Source: Cephalotrichum gorgonifer (lineage: Eukaryota; Ascomycota; Sordariomycetes; Microascales; Microascaceae). Taken from it: a stretch of DNA of 64,000 nucleotides. The stretch spans positions 4,608,270-4,672,269 of the forward strand of contig ONZQ02000001.1 of the NCBI GenBank assembly GCA_900312665.1, read 5' to 3'. Below are positions 22,304-33,476 of the stretch, piece after piece. Below the pieces are notes generated by a model that saw only the letters and a list, made by a program, of their open reading frames with translations, was not told the DNA's origin and made no database searches. A program made the translations under genes and the position numbers. Within the stretch, counting starts at the first letter, position 1, and every line of letters begins with the position of its first letter.

Positions 22304-23745
22304 TTAGATTGACCCGTGGGTATTCTCTCTCGACCTCAGACCTTCGGTCCTAGGATCATGGTGATGCTCCATCTCGATGCCCTCCTCCTCGTCGGGGGTC
22401 CTCGCGTACGAGGTCTTGTGGGTGGCGTAGCTGTAGCTGCCGATGCCGGCCCAGAACGCCTTGTCTGGACTCCGCGGGGCCCACGCCCATCCGGCGCCGG
22501 CGCTGATGGGGAGGTGGTAGTACCGGAAGCTGAAGATGCTGACGAGGGTACCGATGAAGTAGCCGAAGAGGATGTCGAAGCCGTGGTGGCGGAAGTCGAA
22601 CCACCTGGTCGAGGCGATGAATATGGAGGCGAAGAAGGGCAGGAGGGCGAGGATGAGGAGATAGATTGGTGGCGCCGCTGCCTGCCTCCGGGCGGCCATG
22701 GCGGCCTTCTGCGTGCCGCCGCCGCCGTGGCCGCCGTGCTTCGCGGTATCCTGGGCGCCGTAGTACGTCGTATCGGTAGATTCCCGCGTGAGCGGGATGC
22801 GGGAGGGGAAGGCGGAACGGGCGTTCCGGTCTACGTCGGAAGCCGAGGAGGGCGGGAGGAACGGTATCGTGACGGCGAACTTGCTGGCAATGAAGAGGGA
22901 CAGGTATATGAAGCTGGCGGCAGACAGCGAGGAGTGTGCGCTGGGGAAGCTGCGGAAGCCCTCGTCGATGACGGCCGAGTCGGGGTTCGTGCATATGTCG
23001 GCCGAGACAAGGGCGGTTGCGCGGCCCCCCGGGATGAGGTTTCCGCCGACGATGTACTTCTCCATGTTCTCGACGTCCGGGATACACCTCGCGAGGAGGT
23101 CGGGTCGGGGTTTCCCGTAGAGGTTCTTCATGCCATTGCTGATGAACCACGTCGCGGCGGCGGAGAGGCCTAGGCCCAAGAGCCCCACGTGGAGCTCCCA
23201 GAGTTTCCGCCGCCATATCAGGGCCTGGGGCGTACCCTGTGGCACAGTAGGGCCCGGGACGAAGACTAGGCAGATTATGACGATGACGCCGACGGGAATT
23301 GCGCTGACGAGAATGCCCGCCAGGACATTCGGGACAGTCTCGGGCTCAGTCACGGGGAAGCTGAGAGGCGGGGAGTATGTTAGCTGGAAGAACGTCGAGA
23401 AAGCCGGCCAGAAGGAAGTGGTTTGGGGAGGGTGTGCGCTCGGAAGCGCGCGGAGGGCACATTCGGGGCTCCTTACGATATGTTAGGGTCCGTCAGATAG
23501 AACGGGCGCTTGTTCGGGGAGACGCCGGACATGATGTAGCCCGTCACGCCGAGGACGATGAGGACGGCCCAGTCGAAGACATATGATGCGGTGACGAGAA
23601 TTGGGCCGCTCTTTGAGGAATGGGCGCGAGGGCCCTTCAGAATAGAGGAGGGCATGGCCGCCCGCTGCGTGAGAGGCTCGAGCAGTGAATCCTGGCTTGG
23701 GTTGCGAGATCTAAGCGGCGGTGGACTTGAGTCGGCGAGTCTCAT
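22304..23745 (-). CDS. PAP2-family lipid phosphatase (Dpp1/Lpp1-like), 441 aa, 2 exons
   Basis: Exons 23745-23477 and 23360-22304, join in phase 2. About six hydrophobic helices are visible. The three PAP2 catalytic motifs are in order: KNLYGKPRP (K-x6-RP), FPSAHSS (normally PSGH) and TRWFDFRHHGFD (normally SR-x5-H-x3-D). The essential Arg, His and Asp are kept, but motif 2 has Ala for Gly and motif 3 starts Thr-Arg. A low-complexity insert of about 60 residues with a HGGHGGGG run separates motifs 2 and 3. Enzymes of this type remove phosphate from diacylglycerol pyrophosphate, phosphatidate and lysophosphatidate at vacuolar or Golgi membranes. The exact substrate cannot be read from sequence. 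The C-terminal tail is acidic and polar. Confidence 0.88.
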
Positions 23746-26063
23746 TCCCGGTTGGGGCGGGTTAGGGAAATAAGAGACGAGCGGTCGAGAACGGCTCGAG
23801 GAGATTGCGCGTGGGTGACGTCGAAGGTTATATTATGTGCCGCCACGTCACGAGGGTGAAAGGAGCGGGAGGGTCACTAGATCAAGAAAGAGCGCGAGGC
23901 AAAAAGGCGACGTCGAAAAGGGCGAAACAGGTTAGGTCCTGCGGGATTGACGCGGCTTTGGTAGTAATGGATACGCAGGAGGAGCGCTTTCAAGATGTCG
24001 AGGGAATAGGAGTGTATTGGACGGGAATGAAAGGATACTTGTACATTGGTATTACTCTCGTATTACTACGTATTACAAGTAGTACTTGAATCCCGGGAAG
24101 TGCTGGGGTCCTTTGTTTCCAGAGAAAAAGAAAATCCGCGACACAGTGCTTGGGGACGTTTCACCCTTGTCGCCCTGGAGGTAGTTCGTTGTGGCGCCTG
24201 AAATTCCCCGCCGGCTTATGACCCTTGGCAAGGACTAGTGAGGGAAGTACTCGCGTGCTGGGGCGGGTAAGCGGTAGAGATGGGAGTGGCAGTGGCAGTG
24301 GCAGTGGTACTCGTAATAGCAGTGATGGTGGTAGTGGTTACAAGTCTTGGCCCTGCTGAGCTTTCTCGTACTTGCAGAGCCGGCACTGCCTCAAACGGCC
24401 GCGCAAGCTCATCCTGCCAAGATTTTCATGGAAACACAGGCGCGGCCCGTCGTCTCGTCTGTGAGGCTAGAGCTAACTGGGGTGACCGACCCACAACTGA
24501 CCTGACTTGTATCCCCCCATTGGACCCTAGCTGTCAAAGTACCCGCACGAGTACTTTAGCGAAAGATAAACAGGCACACACCCGACCGAGGAGCAGAGCA
24601 GAGTGGGTCCATTCAATCCCCCCCGCCACACCAGCAAGCTCGCCCGACTGCGCAAGAGATTGTGGCTATTTACTGGTTCTCGTCTCCCCAGCTCCAAACG
24701 CAGCGTTAAGCAATAGCTGGGGCCGCGCGCGAGACATTGGCCGCCGTGCATTCCACAGAAACCCACAAGACAACCGCTCGCGGGTAAAAGCATGCCATTG
24801 ACTCGCTGGGGCGTTTACAATGAGCATATTTCTGCCTTAACGGGCGATACGCAGACACTAGATGGGGAGAGCCAGTCTAGACATGACGGTTTCAAGAACC
24901 AACGACCAGATTGGATAATCTCAGGTACACGTGCGAACACAGTGCTCACTGACGCCGACACCCATTTTAAATCGAGGGGCATCTACGTGTACTCGGTACG
25001 CCAGATTGACTCTCCAAAGGCTGGACCTGATGGGTAGATGTACTTGCAAAACCCCAACTCGCGAGAACGGAAGTATGGTGCGAGCTAACTACCTCCGCGC
25101 GCGAGTAAGCCTGCATAATTACTACTTTAGGTCGGAAGGAGGAGCTGAAAGGCGCGCCAAAGTTGCTTAGGATATCGGATATCGGCACCGAGACTTTTCC
25201 TCCGCCCACCGCAAAGGAGTCCATATTAAGCCGAGTCGCTCATCATTTCCCCGTCTCGGCCTGGTGCTCTGTGCCCCCAATGTGTTTTTGCTACGAATGT
25301 CTGTTCACGATGTCTAGAGAGATGTGTGCGCTAGCTATTAACTAGTACTTGTACGAGCAAGTGCTGCGCCTTTCGTCATCGTCCCGCCCGCGGGCGGATG
25401 AGATTTCGGTATTCGACATTAGTTAGTGTAGTACCGTGTCGATCTGCTCGCTCACATCCGCGAGGGTTGCCATATTGATATGCTACTCTCCTGGGGTGGG
25501 GTGATAATCAACTCACTCTAGAGGGCCAAAGGCAGGTCACCCCGACTGGAGTACGTAGTAGATACATCATGTCTCGGGTTGGGTTGCCTGACAGGGGAGG
25601 GCGGCCATCAGGATCGTGCTGCGAATCAGCGAGAGGCTTGCCCGTCCGCCGCTTTCTGCGGGGCTAAGCGCTGGAGAAGCCTACCGGAGATCATCTGCAA
25701 GTGGACCTTCTTCGATGATGATGACGGGGCATATCGACTTTGAGTCCCGAGTCGACGATGTGCAGTCTCAATAACGCCCCCCTTCGCTCAGAAACATGCC
25801 ACTGAGACGGACGAGGGGGCGGGGATGAAGGGGTTCGACTTAGAGACGGGGTGGAAGTAGTTATCGCACCAAGGCATTTTTTTCTGTATTCACGTATTCT
25901 ATTGTCGAATGCCAATTCCAGATGCAATGGCCCAAACGCGAGTAATGACCCCTAAAAGGATGAACGGATATACTCATACATAATGTATCAACCACATCGT
26001 ACACGAACCGACTCGCAGAATACCCACGATCCCAATATACCTCCCCAGAGTATCTCAACCAAC
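23746..26063. other. 2.3 kb spacer, one doubtful orphan frame
   Basis: It lies upstream of the phosphatase gene and downstream of the ribosomal-protein gene. It contains a GGCAGT/GGTAGT repeat (24285-24342), a double GATATCG word at 25171-25185 and several ACAAGTA/TACTTGT words around 24040-24090 and 25345. A 173-residue plus-strand frame (24280-24801) has a hydrophobic start and nine cysteines, but that start is produced by the repeat. It is treated as a finding, not as a gene. Confidence 0.4.
24285..24342. repeat. Degenerate GGCAGT/GGTAGT tandem repeat
   Basis: Four clean GGCAGT-type units degrade into GTAGTGG and TGATGG variants. The repeat encodes the Val/Ala/Met-rich start of the orphan frame at 24280. 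Confidence 0.6.
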
Positions 26064-27399
26064 TTATTGGTTCTTCTTGGCATTCTTCGCACGGCGCTTC
26101 TCGACGTTACGAACGCGTGGGACAACAACCCACTTATTGTGGTTGCTCTTGCGGCGAGTCTTGTATCCACCTTTGGCCTATCACGGGGTGAGCGCGAGCA
26201 AGCAGAGGCGGGGGGACGCGATGATGGACTTACCGGAGTGCCCCAAGGACTCGTGGGATGGCGGTTACTCTTCGACTTACCACGGCCACCACCGTGCGGG
26301 TGATCGACTGTTCAGGACGTGTTAGTCGATATTTCAAGGCTCGCCGTGGTAACCCCACATCTGCGGCTGGCGAGAGACTTGGCGGTGGGTGGGTGGACTT
26401 ACCTCTGTTCATGGCCAAACCACGCACCGTCGGCCTGATGTTGAGCAGCCTACTGCGACCAGCCTTGCCGAGCTGGCGGTACTGATGGTTGGGGTTGCTG
26501 GCAGTGCCAATGGTGGCGCAGGCGTCCTTGTGAATCCTCCTGATCTCGCCGCTCTGCAGCTGCACGGTCACGTACTGGCCCGTCATGACCTTCGTTCCGT
26601 CATCCCGGGTCTCCTCCTCCTTGGATATGATGGTGGCATGGGTGCCCGCACTACGGCAGAACACGGCGGGCGCCTTGGCCCTCGAGCCGACGTTGTACAC
26701 CACCGTCCCCACGGGGATGAGATGGACGGGCAGGCAGTTTCCCCTGAAGGCGGTTTTGGCGGCGAGGATACCGGGGTCGATGAACCCACCCATGCTGTCG
26801 AGAAGGTCCTGGGGGATGCCAGATCGGTAGCTCTGCACGACGTCGCCCGCCCTCATGTCCTCGGCGGCGACAATGTACGTCTTCCTCCCAGTCGCCTGCT
26901 CGGTCAGAAGGGCGATGTGGGCGGTTCGGCCGGGGTCGTACTCGATACGGTCTACAATATGGGGGCCGGGTCGCCACCGCATGAAGTCTACCGTTCGGAT
27001 ACGCCGCGCGACACCACCTCCCCTATGCCTGACGGTGATCCTCCCGTGCACATTGCGGCCACCCTTACCGTGGCCCCTCTTGGGGAACGTCAGAGGGAGG
27101 AAGGGCCGACCTTTCCAGAGATGGTCGTTGATCGGGCGCTTCAGATGTCGGAGGCCCGGGGTCGTGGGCTTGTAGGTCCGCATCGTGACGGTCTCCCTCC
27201 CCTGATTCTGGGTCGTCATCGTCTTGGGGCCGAACGAGCTCGGGGTTGGAGCGGCGGCGGAGCCCGCAGCCGGGCGAGGGGCTTCTCGGGCGGCATCGGA
27301 GCCTATGGCGTACTGCCGGGAAAGAAAGGTGCAGTTGGGCTGGAACCTTGTGAAGAGGCTCTGGCCACCGCGGCCGGGGCACAGTCGCGGCCGTATCAT
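26064..27399 (-). CDS. rml2: Mitochondrial large-subunit ribosomal protein L2 (uL2m), 394 aa, 3 exons
   Basis: Exons 27399-26403, 26307-26234 and 26177-26064, phases 1 and 0. The first about 35 residues are Arg-rich without acidic residues (MIRPRLCPGRGGQSLF), a typical mitochondrial presequence. The mature part shows the bacterial-type L2 features KRGHGKGGRNVHGRITVRHR, GGGVARRIRTVDF and GRTAHIALL. In exon 2 is VDHPHGGGRGKS, which carries the conserved His needed for peptidyl-transferase function in bacterial L2. The C-terminus is basic (KGGYKTRRKSN). It acts in the large mitoribosomal subunit. The start ATG at 27399 is the one giving the presequence; the long frame extending upstream to 27744 has no ATG context of interest. 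Confidence 0.95.
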
Positions 27400-28782
27400 G
27401 GTTTTATGGTGCCGTCTGCACGCAAGGTGGATGGACGGGGTAGTAGTTTTCGGGGGGACGCAGCTCTCGTTTGCTAGACCGTCATAGTCGCCAGCCGGTG
27501 CCAGTAAGGGAGTGATGGGTTCGCGGTCAATATGGCGGCAATTGACGTGGCGAGGGCCGGGACGATAGCTCTCGTGATGCTCCCTTTGATGGAGTCGAAT
27601 GAGGCCAGTCGTTGATGACCTCCAAAAATTTCCAATTGGAAGCCACAAATCCAGCTGGCCCACTCTCTTTGACGTGTGGCGCTCCTGGGTGCTTAGCCAC
27701 GCGCATGTACATCTTGACTTGTACCGTGTTCTGGCGGGCCCCACACACAGACGCGACGAGGGCAGGTGAGACGGGAGGGGTGAGCCAATTGAAGGCCCGT
27801 TGCTCTGTCGTTGCCAATACTAACTTCTTACCCCGGTCCGTTCCCTGTACCAAAGACGACCGAGCAACGGGTGCAAATTCGCGTCTCGTCCTTGTGAGCT
27901 CGACTCTACGAGTTCGAGTACATGGGCGTGAGCCGTGAATAACACCACTCCCGCCCATTGATTCACCCAATCGTCACGTCATCTAGGACAATACAAGTAC
28001 AACCACTGCTCCGAGAGGGTCTTTGGGTACAGGGGGGAAAAAAAGGCCTTGTTTGTAACCGATATCCCAGTCGCTGGGCTTGTTCTTAGAAGCTTCCATC
28101 ACGTCCATCGAAAATAGATCTTCAGCGCCCATATCTCGCGAACCCGTCACCGCGTCCAGCGGACCTGTGCGCCATTGTTGTCCAGTAGATTTGGTTTTGG
28201 GAGCGAATTGCCCCGTCGACCAGTCCGCGCGCAGGATTTTCCGCCAATTCACACCCACCTGCTGCCCGATCTAGCAGCCAAGTGGATAGGTACGTACCGC
28301 GACACGCCTTGGAATGGACCCACTTCCCTTCTGGCCAAACAACGGGAGAGCTTCTCCACCATCGCGGCTTCTCCAACATAAACACCACCCTCTCCTCCGT
28401 CCTCACACTTCTCCCTCCCGACATCACAGCTGGAATACCCTCTCTCCCTCACCCTCACTCTCCCCGAGCCGGCTGCCTCGACATTTCTTCAGTCACAGCG
28501 TGGTACTGTTTAATACGGTCGCGTTCTTTACCTAATAACCACCCACAGCCAGCCACGAACACCCGCACGAGCACGAGCACGAGCACGAGCACGAACACGG
28601 CCCAACCCGAGAATCGCCATAGTCACGTCTTTTTGCTCTCTCCACCAGACTGTGAGCACTACCCTCCGCTCAATTGACGTTCCTGGAGAGTTTATAAAGC
28701 TAATGGTGTTAGTTTGGGGAAGCTGCCTTGATCTTTTTTTGCCTTACCAGCCACTTCAATTCTTCAAATTCCTCTCTTCGAG
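27400..28782. other. Divergent promoter region between rml2 and cyclin B
   Basis: A 1.4-kb spacer with outward-facing genes. The half next to the cyclin gene is CT-rich (28385-28490) and contains a (GAGCAC)n array. Such pyrimidine-rich leaders are common upstream of highly expressed fungal genes. No coding frame is supported. Confidence 0.5.
28565..28594. repeat. (CACGAG)n hexamer repeat
   Basis: About five tandem CACGAG units lie in the probable 5' leader or promoter of the cyclin B gene, about 190 bases before its predicted start. Confidence 0.85.
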
Positions 28783-30577
28783 ATGCCTCCCGTATGTTGA
28801 TATCAAAACGCTATCCACGCCTACAGGACTACACTATCTAGTCTATACGCGTAACCCATCATCACGAGAATATGTTTTCTAACCCCGTATAGACTCGGAC
28901 TCTCCGTACGCGGCAGATGGCCAGCGAGAATGATGAAAATAGCGGGTCGTCGCGGATGACGCGAGCGAAGGCTGCTTCCCTCGGCACCGACGAGCTCTCG
29001 GTTCCCGCCAAGGCTCTCCAGACTAAGAGGTCAGCGTTGAGCTCGCAGACTCAGGGGGCACAGAGGAAACGTGCCGCTCTCGGCGACGTGAGCAACGTCA
29101 CCAAGGCCGAGGGGGCTGAGAACAAGAAGCCCGCAGCCAGGGCTGGACTCGTATCCAAGGCCGCACACCCCACAGGGATTCAAAAGACGACCCGGGCCAC
29201 GACGCGGCCCGCACTAGCCACCAAGGAGTCTAAGAAGAACGCCGAGGTCCGACGTGCCCCTGCCCCCAAGGCCGGTGCCATTGGCGTGCAGAAGCGCAAG
29301 GTGGCTGCCACCGTGGCCAGCACCTCGGACCTGTCCCGCGCCGCTAGCCAGGAGCCTTCTCTCAAGAAGGCACACACCGCGGAGGCCGAGAAGCGAATCA
29401 GGGCTGAGGAAGAGAAGGCCGAGGTGCTCTCCGCAAAGGATGCATCACCCGAGCCCGAGCCCGAGGTCGAGGCCAGGCCCGCTCCCGATGCCTACCTTCA
29501 CCCGTCTGCTGCCCCGAGGAACGGTTACCCGGAAGGTGTCCGGGACCTGGACACCGAGGATCTCGAGGACCCCCTGATGGTGGCTGAGTACGCCAATGAC
29601 ATCTTCGAGTACCTGCAGGATCTGGAGGTGAAGACGATTCCCAACCCCAACTATATGGATCACCAAGACGAGCTCGAGTGGAACATGCGTGGCATCCTGG
29701 TCGACTGGCTGGTCGAGGTCCACACGCGTTTCCACCTCCTGCCTGAGACCCTGTTCCTAGCCGTCAACATCACCGACCGCTTCCTCTCTGAGAAGGTCGT
29801 CCAGCTTGATCGGCTCCAGCTAGTCGGCATTACGGCCCTGTTCATCGCTTCCAAGTACGAGGAGGTCCTGTCACCCCATGTCTCCAACTTCAGCCACGTC
29901 GCCGACGACGGGTTCTCCGACAAGCAGATTCTCGCGGCGGAGCGTTTCATCCTGACGACGCTGAACTACGATCTGAGCTATCCCAACCCGATGAACTTCT
30001 TGCGCCGCATTTCCAAGGCCGACAACTATGACGTCCAGTCCCGCACCATTGGCAAGTATCTTATGGAGATCAGCCTGCTGGACCATCGGTTCATGGTGTA
30101 CAGGCCAAGCCACGTTGCCGCCGGCGCTATGTACCTGACGAGGCTGATGCTTGACCGTGGAGAGTGGGTACGTAATATCCCTAGAGCGCCTAGCTTTGAC
30201 CCACACTACACTGCTAGTTAAAGAAGCAAACTAACGAGACCGCCACAGGACGACACCCTTGCCTTCTACTCGGGCTACACCGAGGACGAGATCGAGCCGG
30301 TTGTCCAGTTGATGGTTGACTACCTTTCCCGACCCGTCTGCCACGATGCTTTCTTCAAGAAGTACTCGAACAAGAAGTTCATGAAAGGTATGCAGTACCG
30401 AGTAACCCCGTCACCTTATTGGATATAGAGACTAATTAGCGCATCACAGCCTCGATGCTTGCGCGCAACTGGGCGAAGTTGAACAAGGCCCACTTCGACA
30501 TTGTCGACTCGAACCTCAGCCTTGACCAGATCTCGTGCCGAGTGGAGGGGAGCGACGACGCCGGCCCGTACGCGTAA
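28783..30577 (+). CDS. clb1: G2/mitotic B-type cyclin, 516 aa, 4 exons including a 9-nt first exon
   Basis: Exons 28783-28791 (ATGCCTCCC), 28893-30167, 30249-30387 and 30450-30577; phases 0, 0, 1. The small first exon ends at a clear GTATGT donor. Its intron has a CTAAC branch site and a TATAG acceptor, and the joined start MPPTRTLRTRQ resembles fungal cyclin B starts. The alternative is an ATG at 28917 in exon 2, 11 codons later. Residues 63-71 (RAALGDVSN) are a textbook destruction box. The cyclin box begins about residue 235 and includes MRGILVDWLVEVHTRF. The C-terminal cyclin fold ends near DQISCRVEG. It activates Cdc2/Cdk1 for entry into mitosis and is destroyed through the anaphase-promoting complex. 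It is the nimE/Cdc13 type; the symbol is by analogy. Confidence 0.93.
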
Positions 30578-33188
30578 AGAAGACAAGTATCATCAGCATC
30601 CCATCTAGCCACCACAGCATCGACTACACAACCGAGGTCTCTCCTCGAGAACCTGGATAGCAGAGCAAGACTGTTGGATTAGTTGCCGACTGAGCAGCGA
30701 TGCGAGTTACGAATCTTTTAGATCACCAATTGGACGGTTGGCCGGTGGGCTTCCGGGATATGAGCAGTCCGGGCTGGGCCTCGACTTCCACTGCCCGGGC
30801 CCGCCATGCGGTGACGAACATATTTTGGACGTGGTTAATTACGGCCTCCTCTTCCTACTCTTCGAAGGCGACAAAAAGGAATCATCATCATTGGGTGTCA
30901 GTTTTGGTCTGGGTTTGGCGGCGCAAGAGAGGCGTTTTGTGTGCGTTACTGTGTGCCTCTGTTTTCTGTCTTTTCTTTTTCCAGTATGTTATCTCGGGAA
31001 ACACGGAGTAGCGGCTATGTTTGGTCTTCTGTGCCTTGGGGTCGGGGTATTCATGCTGTCGTCGCATGGAGTCCGAGAGGGAGGGGGGGAGGAGCCTCAG
31101 AGCCGGGCTTCTCCTCTGCTGTGGGTGGCCTCCACGCGGCGAGCATGTCACCCTCGGTCAGGGTCTTGTACATTTTGCAGGATTCAGTCTTATTCACTTT
31201 TGATGGTGTTCTCGGTTCATTTTTTTTTCTTAAATGGCATGCATTGAACTGATATTTCCGGGCCTGGCTGGCAGCCCATCGTGAATTACAAGTGCTACTC
31301 TTTGATTTTGGAAGATGATGAGCCCGACCTTGAGACCAGAGGATCAGCCGATACAGTGTCTAGTAGCTGCGGGCTATCCTATCCGATTGGCGCTCTTGGT
31401 TCAGCCCAGGTCGCGGCCCCGTCGTCCGGTTTGTTTACTTTGCGAGAGGGCGGTCTCTGCGCGGGTCGCTTATGGGGACGGGGACGCGGGCAGAGGCAGA
31501 GCCTTAGGAGATACATTAATTGGCGGTGTGCGCCCCCCCGGCGGACCTGAGGAGGCGTTCCCGAGGTGTCTTCCGGCTTCGGCGCCGGCATGGCCGTCTT
31601 GTCGGCCTTGTTTCCCTTTGTCGCCCCGGGTTCACTCTCCCGCCCCTTCCTCTTCACGCCTTTACCCTTCTTGCTCTTTCCTGACGCCTTACCTTTACTT
31701 CCCCCTTCCTCCCGCTTCTCCTTCTCCTTCTTCTTCCTCTTCTCTTTCCTCTTGCTCTTCTCCACGCCCTGTACCTTCCGCCTCGCCACGGCCCCACGCT
31801 CGAGCTGGCCCAGGTGGGGGGTTTCCCGGTGCCGTTGAGCAGACACCAGGTCGACAGGGGCACGCGCTCGTCGTCGGGGTGGTCTTTGTCTCGGCTCATT
31901 TTTTTTTATTCTTCTCAACCCCTGTTTTTCATCTGCTTCTTCTCGGGGCTCTGGCCTATTGTATTCTGTTCTCCTACTTTCTTGTTTGGGTTAGTAGTAC
32001 CTGGAGAGCCGAGTTGTGATGTGCGGTACGCATGCATGTCTCTCGTTAGTGTCGGAAAGCCTAGTGTGAGTGAGACAGTCGGCGGTGCTCTCTCTCTCTC
32101 CCCCGTATGGACCAGTAGCTTGGAGAAGGGGGGAACCTGGTTTTTTTTGTTATGGTTGCTAGGGTCCATCCGGTTGCCTGCGCAGGAAATCAAGTATTTC
32201 GAGTCGGGAAATGTATTGACTCGCTTTGGTTTCGGAGTCTCCAAGTTTATGGTTGGGAGTTTGTCACGACGGCCACGTGTGAGCTCACCGGTGTGAATTG
32301 AATAGGGAGAGGAATGAACATTGGTCGTGCCTTGTGGATGCTTCAATCTCTCTCACGGCCCGACTCGACTGGCCGGACATTAACATTGCTTGACCAATAT
32401 TCACCAAGTCAGTGATGCTCCAAGATTTCGCTCATCCCAGGAAATTGGCAGTCTACAGTTTGGTCACGGTATCAGCAGTATTGGCATCGACAGAGGGGGG
32501 AGCGAGATATGAGGTCGTAAAACACGTCTCGATTGAACCTGAATAACCCCTGCCCAGTACGACACAAATAGGCATAACTCCTCCGAAAAGACGGGCCAAC
32601 ACTGGCATCATGACATGCCCCAGGCCCGGACCAATTAACCTCAAACGCCCAGCCATTTTGATAAACCATTACTGCCCAGCACTGTATAGGAGAAGAAGAA
32701 AAAAAATAATAGCCCGAACTCCATCCCGTCATCTCCCCGAAAAGACGTTGGTACCTGCGCCAGGTTCGCAGCCACCAACGTCATGACAGCCGAAAAGAGA
32801 CGAGGGAGCGTGGGGGTAGAAAGAAAAGGAAATAAATGAAATTAGGCGAGCCGGGGCGGGGAAGCAGCAACTGGTCAGTCATTGGGTATGCTGGCCTCCG
32901 CGATGGAGAAGAGAGAGAGAGTGTGTGTGTGTGAATGTGTGTGCATGTATGAAGACGAGAGCGTGTTGTCTTTCCACGTGTAGTGTGTTGGTGGTGTATA
33001 AGCGGCATCCTCGTGGCCGATTATGACAGGCCCGGAGATGATTCCGAAGCCCATTTCAGGAAATCCGGAACCAGGGCGAGAGCCACAAGAGGCGAGCAGG
33101 CCAACAAGTCAGTGTTGGCGAACCGGGTCATCAACTGGGTATTACTGTTTGTCCCATGCAAAATGACACCGAGGCGTAGTCCCGTCTT
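30578..33188. other. 2.6 kb spacer, polypyrimidine-rich, no gene supported
   Basis: Downstream of cyclin B and downstream of a small minus-strand gene. A dense CT tract lies at 31630-31770, and a (GA)n(GT)n compound microsatellite at 32907-32944. The reverse strand of the CT tract reads as a 180-residue Lys/Arg/Glu-rich frame (31379-31918), which base composition alone can explain. Confidence 0.45.
32907..32944. repeat. Compound (GA)n(GT)n microsatellite
   Basis: Six GA units pass directly into seven GT units, then a broken GT run. It is intergenic. Confidence 0.9.
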
Positions 33189-33476
33189 TCAGAAACTCGC
33201 CATCCGCTCCTCGACACCAGCCCAGTACACGATGGGCCGGGGCTCGAGGATGCCGAGCTCGTTTCCGAAGCTTCGGCGCTCCTCCTCGAGGCCGGCGATG
33301 GAGGGCTGGCGGAAGATGATGCTATTGATAGTGCTCACTGGCGAGGAGGCGGACGAGACGATAGAGTCGCGGTTGCTGCTCGCTCGGGAGGAGGCGGAGA
33401 AGGAGCGGCGGAAGGAGGTGCGGAGAGTCGAGGGCGCGAAGCGGGCCGCAATGGACTGGAGTCGTGGGGACTGCAT
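33189..33476 (-). CDS. Small probable mitochondrial protein, 95 aa, single exon
   Basis: The first about 35 residues are rich in Arg, Ser and Ala with no acidic residue and contain FRRSFSASSRAS, a good mitochondrial presequence. The remainder is short and well formed, with a motif GLEEERRSFGNELGILEPRPIVYW near the C-terminus that looks conserved rather than random. I do not recognise the family and give no function. The start is the only in-frame ATG giving the presequence. The frame lies alone between 2.6- and 3.2-kb spacers. Confidence 0.65.
   Translation of the reverse strand: MQSPRLQSIAARFAPSTLRTSFRRSFSASSRASSNRDSIVSSASSPVSTINSIIFRQPSIAGLEEERRSFGNELGILEPRPIVYWAGVEERMASF

Noticed and set aside
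22316..23216. Long frames of 285 and 286 residues overlapping the PAP2 gene
   Set aside because: They are shadows of the GC-rich coding exon; only the third frame carries the catalytic motifs.
26389..27477. 362-residue plus-strand frame opposite rml2
   Set aside because: It is antisense to a clearly conserved ribosomal-protein gene and has no domain of its own.
31379..31918. 180-residue Lys/Arg/Glu-rich frame on the minus strand
   Set aside because: It is the reverse strand of a dense CT tract, so the composition forces Lys, Arg and Glu. No domain, intron pattern or plausible start context supports a gene.
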